Below are positions 10,701-19,000 of a DNA stretch of 35,469 nt, in pieces. Position 1 is the stretch's first letter. Each line of letters opens with the position of its first letter. The notes below the pieces were generated by a model. That model ran no database searches. It saw only the letters and a program-made list of their open reading frames with translations, and was not told where the DNA came from. The DNA lies in assembly GCA_003156495.1 (NCBI GenBank), contig PMHC01000018.1, positions 1 to 35,469 on the forward strand, in the 5' to 3' direction. Position numbers and translations under genes: made by a program. Source of the stretch: Acidobacteriaceae bacterium (GTDB lineage Bacteria; Acidobacteriota; Terriglobia; Terriglobales; Acidobacteriaceae).

Positions 10701-11355
10701 GGGGACGTACACCATTGCGGTCGACACAAGCACGATGACTTCGACGAACTATACCTTCGTCCCCATCAACGGAAAGCTGACTGTCACGCAGTCAGGCACT
10801 TATGCAATTACCGCCAATCCCTCTTCGCTCACCATTCAACGAGGATTGAGCGCCCAATCGACGATTACGATCACCCCATCGAATGAATACCAGGGAACGA
10901 TTACGCTGACTTGCGGCACATTGCCCGCGAACGTTACTTGCACCGTCAGCCCATCTACTTACACGTTTACCGGGGAGTATGTCTCGAACGGCTACACATA
11001 TGCGGAAAACCCGCAAACGGGGACCATCACCATCAATACCACGTCCGCCACGGTGGCCGGCGCTCTGCCTGCGCATGATTCCAACCTGCGCTTGGCTGGC
11101 TTCTTCATCCCAGGTGCGCTTGCCGGCTTGTTTCTTGTCTTCGCGCGCAAGCGGATAGCCAAGCGCAGCGCCATCTGGAGCCTGTGTGCTCTGTTCATGC
11201 TTGGCGCGGGAGCGCTAGCGATTACGTCGTGCAGCGGGTCGGTTAATACTGTGGCCGCACCAGGCACCCAAACCATCACTCTCACCGGAACCGGAACCAC
11301 GCCATCAGGCGGCACGGTAACCGCGACGATTCCGCTGAGCATAACCATTCAGTAA
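7711..11355 (+). CDS. Large exported NHL-repeat / MBG Ig-like repeat protein
   Basis: The 1214-residue protein starts at ATG 7711 with AGGAAGG just upstream. It has an N-terminal membrane or signal helix (about residues 20-37, ending YAVAQ). Residues about 75-485 hold at least six NHL-type blades, recognisable by recurring units such as VDSAGNVYIADYGDNAVRKI, consistent with a beta-propeller. Residues about 485-1010 are beta-rich repeats of the MBG/Ig-like kind, with repeated phrases of the form SYTVTA, PLTV or ITFPALSS. A further beta domain follows (IQRGLSAQSTITITPSNEYQ). The C-terminus has two hydrophobic stretches (about 1128-1146 and 1153-1175), the first followed by RKR, then TSCSGS and a short Thr-rich tail. 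This C-terminal pattern recurs in acidobacterial surface proteins and suggests membrane retention. The likely role is a surface adhesin or matrix protein; no enzymatic motif is seen. Confidence 0.85.
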   Translation: MKSTYEALIDLRRFTICRVWWSYVLLLLGLASYAVAQTDVSSGFFPGAINIYAGTGGATASVTNGDSPTNDPIGRPTAVAVDSEGDVFFANSTYQIYMVYAGGSVPPILAAVTTKASTPVTPVEGGIYNVANTNSGPYNSGCSSSGVTAAKAYFTSISAIWLDANDNLYIADSGCYTVSEIDHATAAAHIIAGQVGKEGTSSTNAKTNGQSPTSINLGQITDVKTDAYGNVYIVDGNTNAVVYAIYMTSATAPPPVLTAEGVTPVQGDIYIIAGSMDNYCGPSPSSPCYQDAPAKSTILSEPQSVFVDTAGNVYITDNWEDVLDIIYVGEVNGAVPPVLVNAGYNSPTVSDIYIVAGTYNKTAVKACTVKPCGDGGLATAAYFKTPYDVLVDSAGNVYIADYGDNAVRKIDTSGYISTIAGIDNPSSPTAKPATLTADGTAATRAILYHPSAIAFDSTQSNLYIADYNDVVWQVAAATPQTITFPTLTSPVTYSATPITLDATVPSGLPVTYTVSSTSPATVSGTSASGALNMTGAGTIAVTAAQAGGTVTSSGTTTYYAPATSLTQDVTVNKASLTVTADSLHMIYESSVPTLTYTTSGWISSSDQSSSTVVTGTPTLSTTASSTKDSGTYPITIDCSSMVSSDYTFNCANGTMTITGATKQAITFPALSSLATYGQTKTVALSAASYSGTTPTGLAITYTVISGPGAISGSTLTITGAGTIVVQASQNGNDIYAGATPVQQSLVVNPAPLTVVAPSLSLPYGTNITTELAATAPTITGWVGTDRSSLVSGSPKYATSASSTSDPGSFTLSVAQGTLAVASAEASNYTFTNFVSGTITITKASQTISYVAPTSITYGDYPTVTASANSNTTSATSGLAVTVTATGALTLTSSSGTTFDFNASGAGTATITLTQAGNADYAATTPVVLNYTIKQAPLDITATSYTREQGAANPTFAYTIGTTTAGAVGGFMNSDTDIPSVVSGVPVLTTTATQASPQGTYTIAVDTSTMTSTNYTFVPINGKLTVTQSGTYAITANPSSLTIQRGLSAQSTITITPSNEYQGTITLTCGTLPANVTCTVSPSTYTFTGEYVSNGYTYAENPQTGTITINTTSATVAGALPAHDSNLRLAGFFIPGALAGLFLVFARKRIAKRSAIWSLCALFMLGAGALAITSCSGSVNTVAAPGTQTITLTGTGTTPSGGTVTATIPLSITIQ

Positions 11356-11362
11356 TGGACGA

Positions 11363-11396
11363 TTGTGCAAGCGGCGCTGCTTTGCCGCTTGCACAA
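11363..11396 (+). terminator. Hairpin after the NHL/MBG protein gene
   Basis: A perfect 13-bp stem (11363-11375 with 11384-11396) with an 8-base loop starts 8 bp after the stop codon. The downstream T-rich stretch (GATTTTCTT) begins 9 bases later, so this is a terminator-like structure rather than a textbook intrinsic terminator. Confidence 0.65.
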
Positions 11397-11480
11397 CCGC
11401 AACAGATTTTCTTCGATGGCATGATAAATTTTCATGCTGCACTATTCGATTCAATGAGCATGAATTACCGAGGTTTGATG

Positions 11481-12566
11481 ATGAACAAACAGCAGAAGGA
11501 TGCTTTTAAGGCTACGGTTGTCACGATATCAGCTTTGCTGTTTTTGTCCTGCATTCCATCGTTAGCACGAGGCCAACAAGCATCTACGTCTGTGTCGAGC
11601 ACGTCGTTCGCACCCAAAGCTGCGCCTGCGTTAAACCCATCAGAAACCACCGAGCACTGGGGCATTCTTCCGCTTGCAGGAAACCATCTTCATGCGCTTC
11701 CACCGTTAGCGGGCGAGAAGGACATGTTGTCCAGTTTTACTCGTGAATTGATTCAAGTTCAGTGGCGACCGAACGACCCAATCGATCTCTACGTGATCCG
11801 GCCGAAGGGTATTGTTAAACCTCCCGTGGTTCTCTTTCTCTATGGCTACCCAACCGACAGCGACAAATTCCGCAACGACGCCTTTTGCCAGAACGTCGTC
11901 AAGCACGGCTTCGCCGCGGTTGGCTTCGTTTCCGCGCTTACGGGACAGCGTTACCACGACCGCCCGATGAAGGAATGGTTCGTTAGCGAACTACAGGAAT
12001 CTCTCGCTACATCGGTTCATGACGTACAGATGGTACTCAATTATCTTGCAACTCGCGGCGACCTCGACATGAACCGCGTTGGCATCTTCGGCCAGGGTTC
12101 CGGGGGGACGATTGCCATTCTTGCGGCGGAAGTTGATCCGCGGATCAAATCTGTAGACGTGATGGACCCTTGGGGAGACTGGCCCGACTGGCTGGTCAAA
12201 TCGCCGCAGATCCCCGAAGCGGAAAGAGCCAATTATCTGAAACCTGAATTTCTGGCCAAAGTTGCGTCGCTTGATCCAATGCATTCTCTACAGCAGTTGA
12301 AAGGCCGGCCGTTCCGCTTGCAGGAAAACCTCTTTAATCTGGCGATACCTGAGACGGTTCGCAAGCAGATTGAAACTGCCGCGTCGGGAACCGCACAGAT
12401 TGTCGAGTATCACGACACCAAAGAGTATGGCGAAAAGGTCAGCGCCAATGGCAAGATGCTCGAATGGATGCAGTCGCAACTTCAGGATGCTTCACAGACA
12501 ATCACACCAAAGGAGTTTCTTGAAAAAGCTGTTGCCAACGAAAACAAGAACAGGCAGAGACAATAG
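11481..12566 (+). CDS. Exported alpha/beta hydrolase
   Basis: The 361-residue protein begins at ATG 11481, with GAGG at 11470-11473 seven bases upstream. The frame is open further 5' to 11355, but that part overlaps a terminator-like hairpin and lacks a ribosome binding site. A signal peptide spans about residues 1-33. The fold signs are the strand/turn PPVVLFLYGYPTD (oxyanion-hole region) and VGIFGQGSGGTIAILAAEVD, the nucleophile elbow with Ser207. A later HDTKEYGEK region could contribute acid or His residues. This matches secreted dienelactone-hydrolase or acyl-esterase-like proteins. The substrate is unknown. The elbow reads Gln-Gly-Ser-Gly-Gly rather than the standard Gly-x-Ser-x-Gly. 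The gene stands alone between a hairpin and a transposon scar. Confidence 0.8.
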   Translation: MNKQQKDAFKATVVTISALLFLSCIPSLARGQQASTSVSSTSFAPKAAPALNPSETTEHWGILPLAGNHLHALPPLAGEKDMLSSFTRELIQVQWRPNDPIDLYVIRPKGIVKPPVVLFLYGYPTDSDKFRNDAFCQNVVKHGFAAVGFVSALTGQRYHDRPMKEWFVSELQESLATSVHDVQMVLNYLATRGDLDMNRVGIFGQGSGGTIAILAAEVDPRIKSVDVMDPWGDWPDWLVKSPQIPEAERANYLKPEFLAKVASLDPMHSLQQLKGRPFRLQENLFNLAIPETVRKQIETAASGTAQIVEYHDTKEYGEKVSANGKMLEWMQSQLQDASQTITPKEFLEKAVANENKNRQRQ

Positions 12567-12703
12567 AAGACACCGACGCAGGCACTCCTCGCTGTACAAC
12601 ACAAGCAGTAGCAACGCCGGAGGTCATCGTGTATCTGGCAGAACTAAAATTCGCGGTGAGCCTGATAACAGGGGTATTTGCCGTACGTGGAGTCGTCGTG
12701 GGC

Positions 12704-13453
12704 CTAGGTCTCTGAGCGGATGAAGTCAGTTTTTTCATAGCAGAACTTCCGTCGAGCTTTTCGGCGTGTAAACTGCCAGTTGATTTTCACTTGTTCTTGG
12801 TTCATTCTTCTGTTCCAGGTTCTGGCTTGACGTCGCAGTTCTGTCAACGTAGGGATCGAGCGGCGCCCCAAGCATTGTCGGCTGAACAGGCGGATCTCGA
12901 TCTCGGCTTGATTCAGCCAACTGCCGTGTTTTGGGGTGTAGTGAACCGTAAACCGATCTCAGAGCAAACCGCCGACTTTTTCTCCGTAACGATCGACCAG
13001 TGCTTTACGCCGGTGCGAGTTCAGATTGTCCATCACCAAGTGGATCGTGTCAGCCTACGGGGAGGCGGCAACGATCTCTACCAAGTAGTCGGCGAACTGC
13101 GCGGCGGAGCGGCTGGCCGTAATCCTGGTGAAGTTGCGGCCGGCCTTGGGCTCGACACCGCAAAAGGCGTTGGTTGTGCCGCAGCGCTCATAGCTTACCT
13201 GGACGCGGCCTCTCGTACAGTGCCGCATCCAATATCCCTGTTTCTTGCAGCGCCTGGCGATGGCGCGTACCGTCGTCACTCCCGCGCCCGAACTGGCCGC
13301 TGTCTGGACCGCGCTCTGGCTCTGGTCCAGTTGACGCAAAATCCATGCGCGTCGCAGCACACGCGCTGACTTCCGACCTTTGCGCAGCATCTCGGCAATA
13401 CGCCGACGGTTCTTCCTACTCAACGCAACATGCACTCGATGGTAGACAGACAT
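12704..13453 (-). pseudogene. IS630-family transposase remnant, internally deleted
   Basis: Read leftward from ATG 13453, the frame encodes an IS630-type N-terminal helix-turn-helix segment (VHVALSRKNRRRIAEMLRKG). It then jumps from the HTH region directly to the middle of the DDE domain (YERCGTTNAFCGVEPKAG). Compared with normal IS630 transposases (about 340 residues), roughly 100 or more residues including the first catalytic Asp are missing. The same frame is cut by TAG at 13055-13057 and TGA at 12959-12961. It then continues with the second Asp (VMDNLNSH) and the catalytic Glu (HGSWLNQAEIEI) before ending at TAG 12704-12706, whose first two bases belong to the target TA. It cannot make an active enzyme. 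Confidence 0.9.
12707..12725 (+). repeat. Left terminal inverted repeat of IS630-family element
   Basis: GGTCTCTGAGCGGATGAAG; the complement of the right repeat except for one base at position 10. Confidence 0.88.
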
Positions 13454-13505
13454 ACTACCAATTTGCTGTCTTTACACGGACAGACTAGTACTCGATAAGA
13501 TTCAT

Positions 13506-13524
13506 CTTCATCCGGTCAGAGACC
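13506..13524 (-). repeat. Right terminal inverted repeat of IS630-family element
   Basis: Read on the minus strand this is GGTCTCTGACCGGATGAAG, matching the left end at 18 of 19 bases. A TA dinucleotide follows directly. Confidence 0.88.
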
Positions 13525-13652
13525 TAGGCACGCTTAGGCGCTAAGCTACAACGCATTCCCGCCAACACCGTCAGATGATGCTTGCAGAACTTGGTCAGCG
13601 GGGCGTGATCGGGATGCTGATTGCCTGCCAGATAGCGGGAGGGCGTCTCTTG
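13524..13652 (-). pseudogene. Fragment of a second transposase (IS1182/IS4-like)
   Basis: On the minus strand, directly after and in the same frame as the stop of the CadC-like gene, about 42 codons read ETPSRYLAGNQHPDHAPLTK and continue KFCKHHLTVLAG before a TAG that overlaps the IS630 target site. The SRYLAGNQHPDH style resembles the N-terminal domain of IS1182-type DDE transposases, where this segment precedes FRRxH. No start, no catalytic domain and no ends remain. The fragment has probably been cut by rearrangement; the later IS630-type element landed at its edge. Assignment rests on a short motif. Confidence 0.5.
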
Positions 13653-15794
13653 TTATCTGTCTAAATCTGTCCGATAGATATTCACCTCTGGCGTGCGGGC
13701 GGTGACGATCGGCAGATCGCCTGGCGCCAGGCCGATCAACCGGTAATCTGCCGCCGAAATCGGCAGCAGGTTGTTGATTGTAGCGATGCGCTCCGGCTGT
13801 CCATGCGGAATGGCGATGCGGTAAATCGGACGTCCTGGCTCAAGAAAATCCTGGAAATAGAGATAGTCGCCATCATGAGAAAAGGTCGGGTCGCCGACGC
13901 CATGCGTAGTTAGCGTGCTCCAGCGCTGTGTAACCCGATCATAGAGCTTCAAGGATTTCTGGTCGAGCGGCATGGCGGCGATATAGCGGCCGTCGGATGA
14001 AAGTCTCGGACTAAACAGGCCCGCGGAACCAGGAATCTCCACCACCTTGTGGCTTTCCAAATCCAGTTGATAGATTGCTTTTGGTTGCACGTTATCCATG
14101 CGGTCCGGTGGACGGCCAAAAACAATGGAGTGCCCATCCGCGGACCAGGCCGGGTCGGCTTCATTACGATTTTCGTTGAGCACTGCAATCGGTTGCCCGC
14201 CATCCGTATCAATCAGATAAATCTTCCACGGCTTTCCGGGCTCGATTCCCATTACTGCCAACCGCTGGTTGTCGGGCGACCATTTCATGCTGAAGATCCG
14301 TAGCGGTGGCATGGTCAATTCGATGCGGTCCGAGCCATCAACGCGGCTACGCCAGAGCGAGTTGTCGGCCATATTTAGCCAAGCCACCCAACCACCATCC
14401 GGAGAAAACTCAGCTAGAACAGCCGCGCTTAAATTTTGATCGAAGACCGTAAAGGCGCTCGAATGCGGCAAGGCATGCAGGAGCTGAACTTCGGAGGTCG
14501 CGCCGAGAAAAGAGACGCGGCTGTTTCCAGGCGTCGTACTCGGAGCCTGATAGTCTAGCGGTCCGCCGGTTATCTGAAAGGGGTTGCGGCTGCCCCATTG
14601 CCACCAATGCAATTCCCGTTGCGCCCAAATCTCGTGATGGCCGTTATGCGAAGACTGAAAAACGAAATAGCGGCCGTTGCCGGTCCAGTTCCCGCAGCAC
14701 TCCGAGGCGGGCTGGCTCCAGCCGTCGAAGAGGGGATGGGCATTGGCGCCGTCGGCGTCCACTTCCCAAAGCGCCGAGGTCTGCCGTACGGCGTCGCGTA
14801 GCGTAAAACGCAGCTTGCGCCCGTCTGGTGACCAGCGTAGCCAAAAGGCCCAGCCCTGCGTTGTGAGCAGGTGGCGGGGATTGCTGCCGTTGCTGTTGAC
14901 GACTGTGAGCTCATTGCCGCTAGCCACGACGAGATGCTGCCCATCGGGCATCCAGGTTGCATCGTGCGCAAGAACGTTAGGAACCCGGCGCGCGTTTCCA
15001 CCCAGTGTTGGCACAATCCATATAGACTGTTCCGGTTCGGCTTGCAGATGACTCCGTACCAGCAGATTGGAGCCGTCCATCGAAAGTCCGCAGATCAGTG
15101 GTTCGCCAATTTCCGATGGCAGGTGAAAATAACTGATTTCGCCGTTGGCGATCAACGCGACAGCCAGAACCGGATTGCCATTATCGATAAGCGAAAAGTA
15201 AAGACGCGTTCCATCGCTGACCGAGCTTGAAAAACTTTCGACATCCAAGTCGTTTGTCAGCACGTGGCCGGAATATGTTACCTGCGCGATATTATAGGGC
15301 GCGCGAACCGGAGACCAAAGAAGCAACATTGCGCCTAGAGCTAGGCAAATCGCGGCCAATCCGGCGATCACCCATCGCGAAAGCTGGTTGAATTGAGGAA
15401 CGGTAGCTGGTGTGACTGAAACTGTAGCCGGTTCGGTCGTGGCAGGTTCAACCGGACTTACGGGAGCGATAAAGCGATAGCCGCGCTTGGCCAGGGTCTC
15501 TACAAAGCGTGGATTGTCGGCCGAATCGCCTAATGCCTCTCGCAGTTTATTGATAGCGATGCCGAGGCTGTGGTCGAAATCGACCGTGGTATCGGTGCCC
15601 CATAGCTCATGCTGTAAGGTTTCCCGAGGAACGACTTCGCCGGCGTGCTCGAGTAAGACCGCCAGCAACTTGAAAGGTTGGCTCTGCAGCCGTATACGAA
15701 TTCCGGAGCGATACAACTCGCCTGTTTCCAGATTGACTTCAAATACGCCGAATCGTACCTGGTCGATGACAGTTTTTTGCGGCTTATCTTGCAC
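13653..15794 (-). CDS. CadC-type membrane-tethered regulator with PD40/TolB-like propeller
   Basis: The 713-residue protein has an N-terminal OmpR/PhoB-type winged helix (about residues 12-110, with SQPFKLLAVLLEHAGEVVPR and VDFDHSLGIAINKLREALGD and ending RGYRFIAPV). A Pro/Thr-rich linker, one transmembrane helix (about 141-160) and a long periplasmic beta-propeller of PD40/WD40-like units follow (for example WSPDGRKLRF, WSADGHSIVFGRP, FSHDGDYLYFQD). Proteins of this plan bind DNA while anchored in the inner membrane and sense a periplasmic signal. The GTG at 15794 is the first possible start because a TAA lies two codons upstream; no good ribosome binding site is visible. It is divergent from the TonB receptor and glycosidase genes, which makes it the probable regulator of that locus. 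Confidence 0.9.
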   Translation of the reverse strand: MQDKPQKTVIDQVRFGVFEVNLETGELYRSGIRIRLQSQPFKLLAVLLEHAGEVVPRETLQHELWGTDTTVDFDHSLGIAINKLREALGDSADNPRFVETLAKRGYRFIAPVSPVEPATTEPATVSVTPATVPQFNQLSRWVIAGLAAICLALGAMLLLWSPVRAPYNIAQVTYSGHVLTNDLDVESFSSSVSDGTRLYFSLIDNGNPVLAVALIANGEISYFHLPSEIGEPLICGLSMDGSNLLVRSHLQAEPEQSIWIVPTLGGNARRVPNVLAHDATWMPDGQHLVVASGNELTVVNSNGSNPRHLLTTQGWAFWLRWSPDGRKLRFTLRDAVRQTSALWEVDADGANAHPLFDGWSQPASECCGNWTGNGRYFVFQSSHNGHHEIWAQRELHWWQWGSRNPFQITGGPLDYQAPSTTPGNSRVSFLGATSEVQLLHALPHSSAFTVFDQNLSAAVLAEFSPDGGWVAWLNMADNSLWRSRVDGSDRIELTMPPLRIFSMKWSPDNQRLAVMGIEPGKPWKIYLIDTDGGQPIAVLNENRNEADPAWSADGHSIVFGRPPDRMDNVQPKAIYQLDLESHKVVEIPGSAGLFSPRLSSDGRYIAAMPLDQKSLKLYDRVTQRWSTLTTHGVGDPTFSHDGDYLYFQDFLEPGRPIYRIAIPHGQPERIATINNLLPISAADYRLIGLAPGDLPIVTARTPEVNIYRTDLDR

Positions 15795-16098
15795 GATTTA
15801 AAAGCATACGCCGTATCGGTCGCAAAAGAGAAGCAATTTTCCACACGGAGTCTGCAGAAAATCTCGCGGATATGGGAGCCGAAAAGCGAGAGATAAAATT
15901 CCGTAAAGCGCTGTAAATAATTATGTTATTAGGAGAAGTCCGATTTAGGCGCAATTGATGGCAAATTGGCGCGGTATAGATTGACCAATCTTCTTCTAGG
16001 GGCGTTTCCTCATCCGTGGTTGCGAAATGGCGCGCTACAATTCCATGAATTTGCGGATGAGTAGCCGACTAGATCGTGATTTTTGGGAGGACTTTGTG
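15795..16098. other. Divergent regulatory gap before the glucan locus
   Basis: This 304-bp region lies between the CadC-like regulator and the TonB receptor. The receptor frame is open back to 16027, but only the ATG at 16099 has a ribosome binding site (GGGAGG at 16085-16090). The region contains an AT-rich segment (15895-15935) and the inverted repeat described separately. No gene is seen. Confidence 0.6.
15949..15980 (+). promoter_or_regulatory. Candidate operator and -10 element for the glucan locus
   Basis: An imperfect inverted repeat (15949-15972, arms GCGCAATT and AATTGGCGC) abuts TATAGA (15975-15980). Winged-helix regulators often bind repeats near promoters, so this could be a site for the divergent CadC-like protein. 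The evidence is positional only. Confidence 0.25.
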
Positions 16099-19000
16099 AT
16101 GTCTATTATCAAAAGCAGCAAGTTTGAGCGGTTGAGTCGGGCCACAAGGAATTTCCTGGCTGTGACTCTCCTGTTGTTAAGCGCCGCTGTTCCTGCACTG
16201 TTTGCACAAACAGATACGGGCGCGATCTCCGGCACGGTTACCGATCCTACGGGAGCCGTTATTCCCGGGGCTGCAATTACAGCTACAAGCACAGAAAACG
16301 GCCTGAAGCTCTCGGCGGCCTCCAATGGAGCTGGCTCGTTTGTTATCCTGGCTGTTCCACGCGGTAACTATAGGGTTGTCGCTACGGCTTCGGGATTTGC
16401 TACCGCGGCCGCAACGGTGACCATTACCGTCACGACAACGCAGAACATTCCATTTTTGTTGAAACCCGCAGGGGCCTCAACAACCGTCGAAGTGAGCGAA
16501 TCCGTTCCCCTCGTGGATGTTTCCGACGCCACGATCGGCGCTACTATTCAGGGCGAGCAGGTTACCGAGCTGCCTTTGAACGGGCGGAACTTCTCAAACC
16601 TGGCGTTGCTGACTCCGGGCGTGACCCGCGGCGCCTATGGGGACATGTCTTCAGGCGGCGGCAGCAGCAATAATACTGAAACCGTGCGCAACAACGAAAG
16701 CGGCAACGCTTCGTTGGCTATCAACGGTCTTCGCCCCCAGGCCAATAACTACCTTCTCGACGGTGTCGACAACAACGATGGCCTGATCGGCACCATTCTC
16801 ATTTTTCCCAACATTGACGCCACGCAAGAATTCCAGGTCAATACCAACATCGCGCCGGCCGAGTATGGTCGCGCCGGTGGCGCAATCGTTCTCAGCTCCA
16901 TCAAAAGCGGTGCGAATAAGTATCACGGCTCGATCTTCGAGTTTTATCGCGACCGCAGTTTCGACTCGAACCCAAATTACCGCTTCAACGGAGCCCCGGT
17001 GACGCCCGCCGGTGGTTTTCTGCGCAATCAACCCGGTTTCTCCATCGGCGGACCGATTATCAAGAACAAGCTCTTCGGCTTTGGCGATTATCAGGCGCTT
17101 CGCGAGAAGATCGGCGTTTCCTCGCAATATCTGACAGTACCTACTACGTTGATGCGCCAGGGCATCTTCACCGAGCTTGAAGATTCCGGGCAGAATGCCA
17201 ATTCTAACAACGGCAGCTACAAGACGACCTATCCCTTGTGCGTGACCGGAGGTTTGGCTGGCAAAACCAGCCCGGGCCTGATCTACGATCCCACCACGTG
17301 CACGCCTTTTGCCGGCAACACCATTCCTTTGGACCGCCGTAATTCGGCCGCGATCAATTACCTCAACGCTTTCCCGACGCCCACGCGTACGGACCGCTAC
17401 CTGGATAACTACTATCTCACTACGCAGTCGGAAAAGAACAACTACAACACCTTCGATCTTCGCTTCGATTGGAACGCCACGGCGCGCGACGTTGCTTTTG
17501 TGCGTTTCAGCTACGACAACTCGGTCAACTCGAAGACCAGCGAGTTTCCCAAGCTTCCTGCCGGTAGTGGCACGGGCACTAACCCGACGCACGCTCGCAG
17601 CTATGCTCTCGGTTACACGCATATCTTCACGCCGACCATCGTCAATGAGGCGCGCATCGCCTATAACCGCGACAATTATGGCTATATGCCGCCCATGTAC
17701 GGTCAATACGTTTCAAAAGACCTTGGCATCGTCAACGCCAACATCAACCAGCAAACTACTGGTGGCGCGCTGATCGGCGGCTGGGCGGGCGAACTTACAT
17801 ACACGGGCGACTATGGCCTTTACGCCGTGCCGCAGAATACCTATGAAGTGAATGACTCGGTAAGCTGGAGCCGCGGCAAACATTCACTCAAGTTTGGTGG
17901 AACCTTTATCCGTCGCGAGGTGGCCTTCTTCAATCCGCAGGAAGGCAAAGGTTACTTCTGGATCGACAACGGTACGGTGATCTATACCGGCTACGAAGTT
18001 TCCGAGCTGCTGGCCGGTGGCCTGTATAACTACCAGATCGGTTCGCAATCGGGCTACTTCGCCAACGAAGGCCAGGAGGACGGTATCTTCGGACAGGACA
18101 CTTGGCATGTCAACCGGCGGTTGACGCTGAATCTCGGCTTCCGCTGGGATCTGCTAACCCGGCCCTACGAAAAACATGATCAGCAATCGGCCTTTAACAT
18201 CGCGGCGGGAACCGTATGGATTGCCAACAAAAACGGCATTTCGCGCGCGATCCGCGATCAGGATTATCACAACTTCGGGCCGCGCGTCGGCTTTACCTAC
18301 GATCTGTACGGCACCGGCAAGGCGATTCTCCGCGGCGGTTATGGAATCTTCTACTTCCAGGACTACGGCGGCATCGATAACCAGCTTGGCGAGCAGGCGC
18401 CTTTCGGCGGCAGCAACAGTTACCTGGCTTCAAACGGTTATTGCACGACCCTTACCGGCCAGCTTCCCACGCATACGGGATCATACAACTGCTCCGGATA
18501 TACCAGCTCGGGCGCGGTCACCACGGCGCTGCCCGCGCGCGGTTATACGAACTTTGACGCTTCCAATCCACCCGAAGGCACCAGCATGATTGCCGTCAAC
18601 CGCGGCAATTCGAACAGCATGGTGCAGGAGTGGAATTTGCAAATCGAGCAGCAGCTCGGCTCGAATAACGTGGTCAACCTCGCCTACGTCGGTACGCACG
18701 GTTCAAATCTGAGCACGTACTATCCGTATAACATCTACCAGTTAAATACCGGGGTGAAGAACTTTGCTACGCTTGGCGATATCACCTACAACAACTACAA
18801 CGGCATTTCGAACTATAATGGCCTGCAGCTCCACGCTGAACATCGCACCAACAACGGCTTGATCGCAACGGCTTCCTACGCCTGGTCGCACACGCTTGAT
18901 GATTCACCCAGTGCGTTCCTTAGTCAGACCGCCGCGCTTTACTACGATCCGATGGCCGGCTACGGAAACTCAAGCCAGGACCAGCGCCAAGTCTTCAGCT

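Larger units (their letters stand above)
12707..13524 (-). mobile_element. Non-autonomous IS630-family element (about 818 bp)
   Basis: The element has 19-bp terminal inverted repeats with one mismatch (12707-12725 and 13506-13524, outer ends GGTCTCTGA...). It is flanked on both sides by a TA dinucleotide (12705-12706 and 13525-13526), the target duplication expected for IS630/Tc1-type elements. Removing it restores the palindrome GCCTAGGC as the empty site. The interior carries the deleted transposase pseudogene. Intact ends suggest it could still be moved by a full-length relative elsewhere in the genome. Confidence 0.88.

Noticed and set aside
16651..17706. 351-codon minus-strand open frame opposite the second TonB receptor
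   Set aside because: Val/Arg-rich low-information sequence, antisense to well-supported receptor domains.
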